The notes beneath the pieces were generated by a model that was not told the origin of the DNA, ran no database searches, and worked only from the letters and a program-made list of their open reading frames with translations. The position numbers were made by a program, and so were the translations under genes. This document shows, piece by piece, positions 42,108-50,754 of a stretch of 64,000 nt of DNA; position 1 is the stretch's first letter, and the number at the start of each line of letters is the position of its first letter. Origin of the DNA: Nocardiopsis alba DSM 43377 (GTDB lineage: Bacteria > Actinomycetota > Actinomycetes > Streptosporangiales > Streptosporangiaceae); the NCBI RefSeq assembly GCF_000341225.1, contig NZ_ANAC01000012.1, positions 62,001 through 126,000 on the forward strand. Direction: 5' to 3'.

Positions 42108-43205
42108 TCAGCGGTGTTCCCATACACCCAGGTCCGGGGCGCGGACCCGCCGGACCCCGTTCTTCGGGTCCACCTCCAGGGAGAACGTCTCCAGGGGCGG
42201 CCGGCCCGCCTCGGTCAGGGCATCGTAGGCGGCGGCCAGTTCCCCGAACAGGTCGCGTTCTCCGCCGCCGGTGACGGTACCGTCGGGCCACACGTAGGCC
42301 CAGGAGGCGTCCGCGGTGCCGAGATGGACGATCCGTCCGATGTCCCCCTCGAAGGGGCGTGCGCCCACGCCCGGGCGCACGCCGGGGAGCATGAGCATGA
42401 GCCGGGTGAGCAGACGGTCGTCGATCAGCGCGTCCGAGGTCGCCGAGAGTCGCCGTTCGTACTCGGGCTCCGCCCCGATTCCGGGGAAGGGGGACTCGGA
42501 GACGCGCTGGGTCCGGTCGTGCATGAACACGGCGTCGCGGACGAAGGGCCCGTAGGCGCTCCCGTCGTCCCGCACCCGCAGGGCCGCCACGGGTGTGGAT
42601 TCGTGTTCGGAGGAGGGCGCCCAGGGGACGACGATCGGCGCGCCGACCGGGACACTCGCGATCCACTCCTCGGGCACCCGGCTCACCGCGCAGGTGGCGA
42701 TGATCGCGTCGTATCCGCCCTCGGGGATCTCGGCGCCGTGGACGACCCGGACCCCGGTCGCGTCGAGTCGCCCCCGCGCGTGGGCGGCGACGTCCGGATC
42801 GATCTCCACCGAGGTGACCGAGCCGGTGGGGCCGACCAGCGAGGACAGGATCGCCGCGTTCCAGCCGGTGCCCGTACCGATCTCCAGCACACGGTCGCCG
42901 GGGCCCACCCGGGCCGCGCGGATCATGTCCGCCATCACCTGGGGATGGGACGAGGACGAGGAAGGGGTGTTCACCGGCCCGGAGCCCCCGTCGTCGGCCT
43001 GCGTGGTGACCGGCGCGAAGGCGTAGACACAGGAGACCCACCGCTCGGGATCGGCCGTGCGCCGCAGCGGCAGCCCGTTCGCGTCGGGCCAGATCAGATC
43101 GGGCACGTACCGGTGGCGTGGGTGGTCGGCGAACGCGGCCCGGATCGCCTCGGTCGTGTCGAGCCGGGCCACGAGCCGCGCGTGAAGGTCGTACAGGTCC
43201 GTCAC
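42108..43205 (-). CDS. Protein-L-isoaspartate methyltransferase-like SAM methyltransferase
   Basis: The 365-residue protein has a PCMT-like N-terminal half with DRVLEIGTGTGWNAAILSSL at about residues 104-123, SVEIDPDVAAHARGRL and YDAIIATCAVSRVPEEW. A C-terminal extension of about 150 residues is absent from the 210-residue housekeeping enzyme. Long PCMT relatives modify RiPP precursors in some actinomycetes, but I see no ATP-grasp or lanthipeptide gene or precursor here. GTG at 43203-43205 with AGGGGGAG upstream. It lies in the block that separates the two halves of the pterin-like cluster. Confidence 0.8.
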   Translation of the reverse strand: MTDLYDLHARLVARLDTTEAIRAAFADHPRHRYVPDLIWPDANGLPLRRTADPERWVSCVYAFAPVTTQADDGGSGPVNTPSSSSSHPQVMADMIRAARVGPGDRVLEIGTGTGWNAAILSSLVGPTGSVTSVEIDPDVAAHARGRLDATGVRVVHGAEIPEGGYDAIIATCAVSRVPEEWIASVPVGAPIVVPWAPSSEHESTPVAALRVRDDGSAYGPFVRDAVFMHDRTQRVSESPFPGIGAEPEYERRLSATSDALIDDRLLTRLMLMLPGVRPGVGARPFEGDIGRIVHLGTADASWAYVWPDGTVTGGGERDLFGELAAAYDALTEAGRPPLETFSLEVDPKNGVRRVRAPDLGVWEHR

Positions 43206-43289
43206 TCGACATCTCCCCCTGATGATCCCGGTACCGCCGGTACTCGTTCCCCGTGAGGCCCCGTCGCTCACCTGTGGATCGTGGAACGG

Positions 43290-43325
43290 GGGAGGGGCCG
43301 GGTCCGTGCGGACCCGGCCCCTCCC
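43290..43325 (-). terminator. Strong hairpin terminator of the PF04672 methyltransferase gene
   Basis: A perfect repeat GGGAGGGGCCGGGTCCG and its complement (43290-43306 and 43309-43325) lies 14 bp past the stop codon. The apex bases form the loop, giving about 15-16 pairs. Confidence 0.8.
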
Positions 43326-43339
43326 GGGGGTCTCGAGGG

Positions 43340-44143
43340 TCAGGGCTTCTTGGCCAGACCGGCGTACTGGGGCAGGTCGCGGATGGAACCCAGCTCGGAG
43401 GGCTCGGGGCGCCAGCGGAACACCGACACCACGCCGGGGTCCACCAGGTCGAGGCCGTCGAAGTAGGCGCTGAACTCCGGAAGCGTGCGCATGATGTAGG
43501 GCTGGGCGACGTGCTCCTGCCACAGGCTCATGCCCGCGCGGGCGTTCTCGTCCGGGGCGTCGCCCTCCTCGCCGGAGTAGACGCCGTCGCACACGGCCAG
43601 CAGGCTGCCCGCCGGAAGGGCGTCCACGTAGGTCTTGACGAGTTCGATCGCCGCCTCGGGCTCGAAGTGGCCCATGGTGCCCATGAGGGTGAGCAGGATC
43701 GGCTTGTCGAAGTCCAGGGTCTCGCGCGCGGCCTTCAGGACGGCCTCGGTGTCGCGCAGGTCCTCGCCGACGAACTGGGTCCGGCCCTCCTCGTGGCCCA
43801 CCAGCAGGGCGCGCGCGTGGGTCAGGACCAGGGGGTCGTTGTCGACGTAGACCACGTGCGACTCGGGGGCCAGGGCCTGGGCCACCTCGTGGGTGTTGTT
43901 CGCGGTGGGAAGACCCGTGCCGACGTCCAGGAACTGGCGGATGCCCTCCTCCTGGATCGCGTACGTCACCGCGCGCCGCAGGAACAGCCGGTCGCCGACG
44001 GCGATCTCGGTGATCTCGGGGAAGAGCTCCTTGACCCGGTCGCCGATCTCTCGGTCGACGGGGTAGTTGTCCTTGCCCCCGAGCCAGTAGTTCCACACGC
44101 GGGCGGTGTGGGCGACGGTGGTGTCGATGGGGGTGTCCGTCAT
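43340..44143 (-). CDS. SAM-dependent methyltransferase, PF04672 (DUF574) family
   Basis: The 267-residue protein is typical of the actinomycete DUF574 family. It starts with ARVWNYWLGGKDNYPVDREIGD and carries the SAM-binding segment QFLDVGTGLPTANNTHEVAQ near residue 90, then VVYVDNDPLVLTHARALL. Many paralogues occur per genome; substrates are unknown. The ATG at 44141-44143 has AAAGG upstream. Strong hairpins stand on both sides, so it is probably transcribed on its own. Confidence 0.9.
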   Translation of the reverse strand: MTDTPIDTTVAHTARVWNYWLGGKDNYPVDREIGDRVKELFPEITEIAVGDRLFLRRAVTYAIQEEGIRQFLDVGTGLPTANNTHEVAQALAPESHVVYVDNDPLVLTHARALLVGHEEGRTQFVGEDLRDTEAVLKAARETLDFDKPILLTLMGTMGHFEPEAAIELVKTYVDALPAGSLLAVCDGVYSGEEGDAPDENARAGMSLWQEHVAQPYIMRTLPEFSAYFDGLDLVDPGVVSVFRWRPEPSELGSIRDLPQYAGLAKKP

Positions 44144-44227
44144 GGGGGCCTTTCGAATCGGGGGCCGGTTCGTGCGAAACCGGGCGGCATCCGAAGTCTG
44201 ATGGCCCCCGGGCCTCCCGCGCAACCC

Positions 44228-44254
44228 GGAAAGCCCGGCGCCGCCGGGCTTTCC
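44228..44254 (-). terminator. Terminator hairpin 2 after the MFS gene
   Basis: A perfect 12-bp stem GGAAAGCCCGGC (44228-44239) pairs with 44243-44254 around a 3-base loop. It directly abuts the larger hairpin at 44253-44291. Confidence 0.8.
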
Positions 44255-44291
44255 GTCTCTCGAAGGGACCCGGTCCCCCTTCGAGAGACGG
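44253..44291 (-). terminator. Terminator hairpin 1 after the MFS gene
   Basis: A perfect 15-bp stem (CCGTCTCTCGAAGGG, 44253-44267, with 44277-44291) lies ten bases past the stop of the minus-strand exporter gene. The tandem arrangement gives a double terminator. Confidence 0.85.
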
Positions 44292-44300
44292 GCTACCAGG

Positions 44301-45962
44301 TCAGGAGGGCAGAGGGTCCGTCTCGTCGCGCACCGGACCCTTCTCGTCACGGTGCGTCGCACGCCGCATGTTCCGCTCTTCCGGACCTGGAGGAACATCG
44401 GTATCGGTCGTGCTCGAAACCGGCTCCTCTTCCTCACCGGGGAGGTCGATGGTGTCGCGGAGTCGCACGTCGGGCAGGAAGAACGCCACGATCAGCCCGA
44501 AGACGGCGATCCCGGCGGCGACGAGGAAGAGGTCGCCGGTGGCCGAACCATAGGCGTTCTCCACGATCTGCCTCAGGAACGGAGGCATGCCCGCCAGATC
44601 GAGGGTTCCGGCGTCGGCCCCGCCCCCGTCGGTGGGGACGCCCATCTCGTCCAGCCGCGAGGTGATGTTCGAGCTCACCCGTGAGGCGAGGATCGCGCCG
44701 AGCACCGACACCCCGATGGTGCCGCCCAGGGAGCGGAAGAACGTGATCGCGCCGCTGGCCGCGCCGAGCTCGCTCAGCGGGACCGAGTTCTGGACGACCA
44801 GGACCAGGTTCTGCATCGACATGCCCACGCCCAGGCCGACGGCGAGCATCCCGAGGGAGACCACGAGCAGCGAGGTGGAGGCGTCGATGGTGGACAGCAG
44901 CAGGAAGCCGAGCGTCAGCGTGGTCAGACCGGTGAGCACGTAGGGCTTGACCCGGCCCGAACGGGAGACCATCCATCCGGCGACGGTGGAGGCGCCCATG
45001 GTGCCGAGCATGAGCGGGGTGGTGAGCAGGCCGGCCGCGGTGGGGGAGTAGCCGCGGGAGAGCTGGAAGTACTGGCCGAGGAAGACCGCTCCGCCGAACA
45101 TCGCCATGCCCACGGCGACGCTGGCGAGGATGGCGATGGCGGTCTCGCGGCGCACCACCAGGTGCAGTGGGATGACCGGCTGGGAGACCCGGTTCTCCAC
45201 CCACACGGCCAGGGCCAGCAGGACGAGGCCGCCCGCGACCATCGCGCCGCTCTGCCAGGAGATCCAGTCGAAGGAGCCGCCCACGAAGGTGACCCACAGC
45301 AGCAGGGTGCTGACACCGGCGGCGATGAGGGTGGCGCCCACGTAGTCGACGCGGGTGTCGTGGCGGCGCACGTCGGCCAGGTGCAGGGTGCGGGTGATCA
45401 CGACCATCGCGACCAGCATGAAGGGAACGCCGATGAAGAAGCACCAGCGCCAGCCCAGCCACGAGGCGTCGGTGAGGGCGCCGCCGATGAGAGGGCCGCC
45501 GACGGTGGCCACGGCCATGACCGAGCCGATGAGGCCGTTGAGGCGACCGCGTTCCTTGGGGCTGACCAGCGCGCCGATGATCACCTGGACCAGGACCTGG
45601 GAGGCGCCCATGCCCAGTCCCTGGATCGCGCGGAAGGCGATGAGCTGTCCGGTGGTCTGCGCGAAGCCGCACAGCAGGGAGGCCACGATGAACAGCACGA
45701 TGGAGATCTGGAGCAGGCGCTTCTTGTCGAACAGGTCGGCGAGCTTGCCCCAGATCGGGGTGGAGGAGGTGGACGCCAGGAGGGTCGCGGTGACCACCCA
45801 GGTGTACTGGGACTGGGTTCCTTGGAGGGAACCCACGATCTGGGGGAGGGCGACCGAGACGATCGTTCCGCTGAGCATCGTCACGCCCAGCACGATCAGG
45901 AGCCCGGTGAGGCTGCGCTTGACCGTCGAACGTTCGGTGCCCTGTGACTGAGGAGTACTCAA
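44301..45962 (-). CDS. MFS drug exporter, DHA2 (EmrB/QacA) type
   Basis: The 553-residue protein has about 14 helices: TMLSGTIVSVALPQIVGSL in TM1, GRLNGLIGSVMAVATVGGPLIGG with motif C in TM5, and a long acidic cytoplasmic C-terminus (PGEEEEPVSSTTDTD). I prefer the TTG at 45960-45962, with AGAGG seven bases upstream, over an ATG at 46037 that lies inside an inverted repeat and has no RBS. It carries its own promoter region and a double terminator, so it is a monocistronic resistance-type exporter. Confidence 0.88.
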   Translation of the reverse strand: MSTPQSQGTERSTVKRSLTGLLIVLGVTMLSGTIVSVALPQIVGSLQGTQSQYTWVVTATLLASTSSTPIWGKLADLFDKKRLLQISIVLFIVASLLCGFAQTTGQLIAFRAIQGLGMGASQVLVQVIIGALVSPKERGRLNGLIGSVMAVATVGGPLIGGALTDASWLGWRWCFFIGVPFMLVAMVVITRTLHLADVRRHDTRVDYVGATLIAAGVSTLLLWVTFVGGSFDWISWQSGAMVAGGLVLLALAVWVENRVSQPVIPLHLVVRRETAIAILASVAVGMAMFGGAVFLGQYFQLSRGYSPTAAGLLTTPLMLGTMGASTVAGWMVSRSGRVKPYVLTGLTTLTLGFLLLSTIDASTSLLVVSLGMLAVGLGVGMSMQNLVLVVQNSVPLSELGAASGAITFFRSLGGTIGVSVLGAILASRVSSNITSRLDEMGVPTDGGGADAGTLDLAGMPPFLRQIVENAYGSATGDLFLVAAGIAVFGLIVAFFLPDVRLRDTIDLPGEEEEPVSSTTDTDVPPGPEERNMRRATHRDEKGPVRDETDPLPS

Positions 45963-46016
45963 GGGCTGACCTCTGGAGAGAGAAGAACGTGCAGAAGGAG
46001 AAAACCTGCTGGTGGG

Positions 46017-46043
46017 GCAAAAATACAGAGTAGGCATTTTTGC
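46017..46043 (-). promoter_or_regulatory. Inverted repeat GCAAAAAT-N11-ATTTTTGC upstream of the MFS gene
   Basis: Perfect 8-bp AT-rich arms (46017-46024 and 46036-46043) lie 55 bp upstream of the proposed TTG start. In this GC-rich sequence it is a striking candidate operator. No regulator gene is adjacent. Confidence 0.6.
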
Positions 46044-46163
46044 AGCCCCTGCACGATATCACCCCGGGTGACGGCATAGGCGAGCGAGCCCGGAGAACTG
46101 GGACACATCACTCCTGGGCGTGGAGAAGGGGGTGAACAAAGGGAAAGCGGGGGCGTGAGGGGC

Positions 46164-47186
46164 TCAGATCCGCTCCAGAACGCCCTCCAGCGCCCGGGCC
46201 GCGTGCGCCCAACCGGTGAGCGTCGAACGACGTGATCGGGCCGAGGCGCGCAGCTCTCGCCGCAGCCCTGGATCGGTGAGCCAGGCGCGCAGGGCGCTCG
46301 CCAACGCGGCCGGATCCCCGGGCGGTACCGTCAGGCCGGGAACGCTCCCGTCAGGGGAACGGCCCAAGGCCTCGGGGATCCCGCCCACCCCACTGGCCAC
46401 CACCGGCAGCCCCCGGGCCAGCGCCTCGGTGACGACCATCCCGTAGGTCTCCATCAGCGAGGGCAGCACGACCAGGTCGGCGCCGTCGTAGGCCGCCTCC
46501 AAGGCGGCCCCGGCCAGAGGTCCGACGAAACGCACCCGCTCCCCGGCGTTCGGGAGAGGGGTCCCCGGGCCGGCGCAGACGCACTCCCAGCCCAGGTCCG
46601 ACAGCCCCCGAAGGGCCTCGAACAGCACCGCGTGCCCCTTGCGCGGGGTCAGAGAGGCCACGCACAGCAGACGCGGCACGGCCCCCTCCACGACGCGGCC
46701 CTCCTCGAAACCGCGGCCCCGCGCGAGCGGCGCCGGATCGACCCCCGGCGGCACCACCTCGACCCGAGGCAGCCCATGGTGCTCGCGCAGCCGCCGCGCC
46801 GCGTACCCGCCGGTGGCCACCACCGCCGCGCCGGAGCGCAGCACCGCGCGCTCACGCAGGTCCAGTTCCCGGGCGGTCTCCGGGGACAGGCCGGTCTCGT
46901 CGGCCAACGGCAGGTGCACCAGTACCACCGGACGCAGCCGTTCGGCGCGCGGAACGACGATCTCGGGCACCCCGCAGGCCACCAGCCCGTCGACCACCAC
47001 CCGGGCTCCGTCGGGGAGCCCGTCCAGGACGGCGGCGAGCGCCCGGGCCCCCTCCGGCCCCGGAGAGGGCCAAGGACCCGGGACCGCCACCGTCTCCAAC
47101 ACGGACGAGGCCCGCGAGAGACGCAGATCGTAGAGGGTGCCCCCACTGGGCACCCCCGTCTCCGGCACCACGAACGGGACCGTCAC
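46164..47186 (-). CDS. Glycosyltransferase family 4
   Basis: The 340-residue GT-B glycosyltransferase has [14 protein letters not shown] near residue 144, [19 protein letters not shown] and the GT4 acidic motif [23 protein letters not shown], in which the EX7E glutamates fall in ETYGMVVTE. The donor is probably a nucleotide sugar. The GTG overlaps the stop of the pterin-synthase-like gene, so it belongs to the coupled run that starts with GTP cyclohydrolase II. No membrane helices. Confidence 0.88.
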   Translation of the reverse strand: MTVPFVVPETGVPSGGTLYDLRLSRASSVLETVAVPGPWPSPGPEGARALAAVLDGLPDGARVVVDGLVACGVPEIVVPRAERLRPVVLVHLPLADETGLSPETARELDLRERAVLRSGAAVVATGGYAARRLREHHGLPRVEVVPPGVDPAPLARGRGFEEGRVVEGAVPRLLCVASLTPRKGHAVLFEALRGLSDLGWECVCAGPGTPLPNAGERVRFVGPLAGAALEAAYDGADLVVLPSLMETYGMVVTEALARGLPVVASGVGGIPEALGRSPDGSVPGLTVPPGDPAALASALRAWLTDPGLRRELRASARSRRSTLTGWAHAARALEGVLERI

Positions 47187-47581
47187 AGCTCCCGTTCGTA
47201 GGAGGCCCAGGCCACGTGCGACTCGTGCAGGGTGATCGAGAGCGAGGCCAGCCCCCGGGCGTTCTGGCCCAGCCCGCCCGCGTGGATCCGTTCCGCCAAC
47301 CGATCGGCGATCACCTTGGCCAGGAACTCGGTGGAGGTGTTCACCCCGGCGAACTCGGGGACCTCGTCGAGGTTGCGATAGTTCAGTTCGCCCACGATCT
47401 CGCCCAGCACACGGGTGGCCGCGCCGATGTCGACCACGATCCCGTCGGGGTCCAGATCGGGGCGGCGCAGGGTCGCGTCCACCACGAAGGTGGCTCCGTG
47501 CAGGGCCTGGGCGGGACCGAAGACCTCGCCCCTGAAGCTGTGCGCGACCATCAGGTGGTCGCGGACGGTGACGCCGAACAA
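47183..47581 (-). CDS. 6-pyruvoyl-tetrahydropterin synthase/QueD homologue lacking catalytic residues
   Basis: The 132-residue T-fold protein aligns with PTPS/QueD throughout. His14 (AHSF) and His28 remain, but the catalytic Cys of the CxxxHGH motif is Ala24, the last His of HGH is Ala30 (HGATF), and the His of the usual LDH catalytic segment is Tyr68 (LNYRNLDEV). The substrate-pocket segment [18 protein letters not shown] is well conserved. The enzyme must therefore do different chemistry or bind a ligand only. A TTG start has GAGGAGG upstream. Coupled to the GT4 gene downstream. Confidence 0.82.
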   Translation of the reverse strand: MFGVTVRDHLMVAHSFRGEVFGPAQALHGATFVVDATLRRPDLDPDGIVVDIGAATRVLGEIVGELNYRNLDEVPEFAGVNTSTEFLAKVIADRLAERIHAGGLGQNARGLASLSITLHESHVAWASYEREL

Positions 47582-47591
47582 AAGATCCTCC

Positions 47592-48590
47592 TCACACGAG
47601 AGAACCGTCGCTCTCCGGTTCGTAGACGACGCGATGGCACAACGCGGACAGACGGCCCTCGGCCAACGCCGGCAGCACCTCGGGCAGCTCCTCGAAGCCG
47701 CTCCGGCCGCTGAGCAGGGCGTCGAAGGCCGGATCGGCGAGCAGCCGCAGGGCCAGCGCCAGCCGTTCGGAGTGGTCGTAACGCGACCGTCGGGCCGGCG
47801 AGATCATCCCGACCTGGCTGGCGCGCACGGCCAGCCGGTGCGAGTGGAAGTCCTCGCCCAACGGCAGGATCACCTGGCGGTCCCCGTACCAGCTCAGCTC
47901 CACCACCTCGCCCTCCGGATGGAGCAGCTCCAGGGAACGGATCAGGCCGGCCTCGCTCGCGCTGGTGTGGAAGACCAGGTCCCGGCCGCCCTCGGCCGCC
48001 TCGGGCAGAGCGAAGTCCACCCCCAGCCGTTCGGCGACCTCCGCGCGTTCGGGGTCCACGTCGATCAACTGGACCCGGGCGCCGGGCGTCCGCGACACCA
48101 GCCGCGCCACGCAGCACCCCACCATGCCCGCGCCGACCACCGTCACCCGGTCCCCGACCAGCGGGGCCGCGTCCCAGAGCGCGTTCACCGCGGTCTCCAC
48201 GACACCCGCCAACACCGCGCGGCCGGCCGGTACGTCCTCGGGCACGACCGACACCGCCGAGGCGGGCACCACGAAACGGGTCTGGTGCGGGTAGAGGGTG
48301 AACACCGTCCGCCCCACCAGGGAGTCGGGGCCCTCCTCCACCACGCCCACGTTCAGATAGCCGTACTTGAGCGGGCCGGGGAAGTCGCCCTCCTGGAAGG
48401 GGGCCCGCATCACCTCGTACTGGTTGGGCGGCACCCCACCGCCGAACACCAGGGTCTCGGTGCCCCGGCTGATCCCCGAGTACACGCTGCGCACCAGCAC
48501 CTCGTCGGGGCCGGGCGCAGGAAGATCCACCTCCCGGACCTCGCCCACACCGGGGGAACGCACCCAGAAGGCACGCGCGGTCCGTCTCAT
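47592..48590 (-). CDS. MDR-family dehydrogenase, BchC-like
   Basis: The 332-residue medium-chain dehydrogenase has a Rossmann motif [16 protein letters not shown] near residue 150. In place of the usual catalytic zinc Cys motif (GxCGTD) it has YSGISRGTE at about residues 37-45, as in BchC-type hydroxyethyl-bacteriochlorophyllide dehydrogenases. It is thus a zinc-independent or altered NAD(P) oxidoreductase. The ATG at 48588-48590 has GGAG upstream and lies two bases from the previous stop. Its substrate is presumably a pathway intermediate. Confidence 0.85.
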   Translation of the reverse strand: MRRTARAFWVRSPGVGEVREVDLPAPGPDEVLVRSVYSGISRGTETLVFGGGVPPNQYEVMRAPFQEGDFPGPLKYGYLNVGVVEEGPDSLVGRTVFTLYPHQTRFVVPASAVSVVPEDVPAGRAVLAGVVETAVNALWDAAPLVGDRVTVVGAGMVGCCVARLVSRTPGARVQLIDVDPERAEVAERLGVDFALPEAAEGGRDLVFHTSASEAGLIRSLELLHPEGEVVELSWYGDRQVILPLGEDFHSHRLAVRASQVGMISPARRSRYDHSERLALALRLLADPAFDALLSGRSGFEELPEVLPALAEGRLSALCHRVVYEPESDGSLV

Positions 48591-48592
48591 CC

Positions 48593-49300
48593 TCAGCTCC
48601 TTCCGACCGGGACCGTTCGATGTGAACGCTCCCGCCACAGTCCCACCACGTCGCGGCCGAACGACCACGACAGCGCGGCCGCCGCCACCGCCACCACGAC
48701 CACCGACACCGACCCCGGGAGCACCCCGGAGGCCACCGCGGTCAACACGATCCCCTGCGCCGCGGCCACCGCCTTACGGGCCCGGCTCGGCGGCAAGGGG
48801 CCTCGCAGCCACGGGGCCGCCCACGAGGCGACCCCGAACAGGTAGCGCATCGCTCCGATCACCAGTACCCACGGGCCCAGGAACGACGCCACCCGCACAC
48901 TGAGCACCAGGATCAGGAAGGCGTCCGCCTCCATGTCGAACCGGGCCCCGAACGCGGAGGCCGTCCCCGTCCTCCTGGCGACCAGGCCGTCCACCAGGTC
49001 CAGGGCCAGAGCGGGTACGGCCAACGTCACCAGGGCCCAGGCCGGTCCTCCGTCGACGACCAGGGCCGTCACCCCGCCGATGAGCACGAGCCTGGTCAAC
49101 GTCACCAGGTCGGCCGGGCCCAGGGTCCACCGTCGGTGTCGGCGCATCGCGGCCACGAGCAGTCCCACCGCGCTGAGAGCGTACAGTGCCCCGACCGTCC
49201 ACCCCCATGGACCCAGGCCCGGCGCGGCGGCGAGCACGGCGAGCAGGGCCGCCTGCCCGCACAGGGCCGCGCCCACCTGCCGTAGGGCCGGATCAGACAC
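48593..49300 (-). CDS. CDP-alcohol phosphatidyltransferase
   Basis: The 235-residue membrane protein has about six helices and a perfect CDP-alcohol phosphotransferase signature, D104-G-x2-A-R-x8-G-x3-D122-x3-D126. The enzyme joins a CDP-activated lipid or alcohol to a second alcohol at the membrane. Its GTG start lies eight bases inside the end of the GTP cyclohydrolase gene. In this cluster it suggests that the product is membrane-anchored or has a phosphodiester. Confidence 0.9.
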   Translation of the reverse strand: MSDPALRQVGAALCGQAALLAVLAAAPGLGPWGWTVGALYALSAVGLLVAAMRRHRRWTLGPADLVTLTRLVLIGGVTALVVDGGPAWALVTLAVPALALDLVDGLVARRTGTASAFGARFDMEADAFLILVLSVRVASFLGPWVLVIGAMRYLFGVASWAAPWLRGPLPPSRARKAVAAAQGIVLTAVASGVLPGSVSVVVVAVAAAALSWSFGRDVVGLWRERSHRTVPVGRS

Positions 49301-49946
49301 GGCCGTTCCCGGGCCCGTGGTGAGGGGACCCGTTCAGGTGGGGCAGGACGTGACCCAACCGGTCCCGCTTGGCGGTCAGGTAGCCGAGGTTCTCCTCGCG
49401 TACGGGGGCCGGCAGCGGGACCCGCTCGGCCACCTTCACCCCGTAGCCCTCCAGAGCGCGCACCTTGTCCGGGTTGTTGGACAACAACCGGACCGAACGC
49501 ACCCCTCGATGGCGCAGCACCCGGGCCGCGGGGCCGTAGTCGCGGACGTCCACGGGCAGCCCCAGGGCCGTGGCCGAGTCCACCGTGTCCAGCCCCCGTT
49601 CGTCCTGGAGCACCTGGGTGCGGACCTTGTCCACCAGACCGATCCCGCGCCCCTCCTGGCCGCGCAGGTACACGAGGACGCCTCGGCCCTCGGCCACGAT
49701 CGCGTCCAAGGCCGCCTGGAGCTGGTCTCCGCACTCGCATCGCAACGCGCCGAAGACGTCCCCCGTCACGCACTCGGAGTGCACCCGCACGAGCACCCGG
49801 GCGCCGTCGCCGATCCGGCCCAGCACCAGGGCCATGTGTTCACACCGGTCGATCGGATCCCGAAAGGCGACACAGCGGAACCGCGCGCTGCGCAGGACCA
49901 GATCGGACTCCGCGGTCGCCTCCGCGTCCAGAGACTGTTCTGACAT
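49293..49946 (-). CDS. GTP cyclohydrolase II (RibA-type, stand-alone)
   Basis: The 217-residue protein has the zinc ligands Cys59, Cys70 and Cys72 in CVTGDVFGALRCECGDQ, the catalytic GQEGRGIGLVDK segment near residues 96-107 and the GLDTVDSATALG loop. It opens GTP to a diaminopyrimidine with loss of formate and pyrophosphate, normally the first step of riboflavin synthesis. No RibB, RibD, RibE or RibH lies nearby and no RibB domain is fused, so it probably feeds a dedicated pathway. It is the first gene of a coupled five-gene run. Confidence 0.93.
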   Translation of the reverse strand: MSEQSLDAEATAESDLVLRSARFRCVAFRDPIDRCEHMALVLGRIGDGARVLVRVHSECVTGDVFGALRCECGDQLQAALDAIVAEGRGVLVYLRGQEGRGIGLVDKVRTQVLQDERGLDTVDSATALGLPVDVRDYGPAARVLRHRGVRSVRLLSNNPDKVRALEGYGVKVAERVPLPAPVREENLGYLTAKRDRLGHVLPHLNGSPHHGPGNGRV

Positions 49947-50018
49947 CTGCCCCCCTCACACCGCCGGAGGCGGCACACACGGCGCCTGCCCGTTCCCTCG
50001 CGAGATGAAACGTCCCGA

Positions 50019-50036
50019 CCCCCTCCCACGAGGGGG
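50019..50036 (-). terminator. Hairpin downstream of the papain-like gene
   Basis: CCCCCTC (50019-50025) pairs with GAGGGGG (50030-50036) around a 4-base loop, 22 bp past the stop of the minus-strand gene. Confidence 0.55.
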
Positions 50037-50057
50037 AACGCGGGAGACGGAGGGTGA

Positions 50058-50690
50058 TCAGGAGGTGGCGTCGGGAAGCTCCACGGGGATCTCCCCGCCG
50101 AGCCGGGCGCCGTCCTCCAGCTCCAGGGAGTCGCCGCTCCAGAACCGGCCCGGATCGTAGTAGCCCGGCCGGTTCCCCTTGGGGAGCAGCCCCATCTCCT
50201 CGTAGGTCAGGGCCACCACCTCGGCGCAGTAGGCGGTCTCCAACCTCCGCTCCCGGGCCCGTCCGCGGAAGGGGAGCCGGCCCAGAGCCCACCGTCCGGC
50301 CAACCGGGCGGTGGAGGGGAAGGGGGTCCCGTCCAGGCGGGCCACCGTGCGCAGCGCGGCGTCCTCCATCGAGCGATCGGCCACCGGGTCGAGTTGGCGC
50401 AGCCACCCCCGCTGCCCGTAGCGGCGCCCCCACACCAGGACGGCGTCGCGCAGATCGTGCAGCTGGACCCCGCGTTGATGGACGCCGGACCACATGTCGA
50501 CGAGGGAGCGGCCCAGCTCCGCGTGCCACATCAAGGGCGGCAGGTCGTCGATGACCACGGACATGCCGACATGGTTGACCGGGCTGTTCGTGGTGATCTG
50601 GATGGCCCGGTCGGGTACGGCGGTACCCCGGAACACCCACAGATCACCGGTCCGCGTCAGCTCGACCGCCTCATCCAGGGACAGGCTCAT
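50058..50690 (-). CDS. Permuted papain-like (NlpC/P60, YiiX-type) protein, unknown function
   Basis: The 210-residue protein has no signal peptide. Segments suggest a circularly permuted papain fold of the YiiX/YycO kind: SPVNHVGMSVVIDDLPPLMWHAEL near residues 36-60 supplies a histidine, and YCAEVVALTYEEMGLLPK near residue 155 supplies a cysteine. Such proteins may be peptidases, amidases or lipid acyl hydrolases. I chose the ATG at 50688-50690; a GTG three codons earlier is possible. It has no clear partner and the assignment is tentative. Confidence 0.6.
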   Translation of the reverse strand: MSLSLDEAVELTRTGDLWVFRGTAVPDRAIQITTNSPVNHVGMSVVIDDLPPLMWHAELGRSLVDMWSGVHQRGVQLHDLRDAVLVWGRRYGQRGWLRQLDPVADRSMEDAALRTVARLDGTPFPSTARLAGRWALGRLPFRGRARERRLETAYCAEVVALTYEEMGLLPKGNRPGYYDPGRFWSGDSLELEDGARLGGEIPVELPDATS

Positions 50691-50754
50691 AGCGCCCACC
50701 GTACCCCCGCGCCCTCCGAGGGCGAAGAGCGCTCACGCCGGTTAGCGTGGGGGC

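Noticed and set aside
42108-44143. RiPP cluster around the PCMT-like methyltransferase
   Set aside because: I found no ATP-grasp ligase, lanthionine synthetase or plausible precursor peptide in the neighbouring gaps.
49293-49946. Riboflavin biosynthesis operon
   Set aside because: The gene is a convincing GTP cyclohydrolase II, but none of RibB, RibD, RibE or RibH is adjacent.
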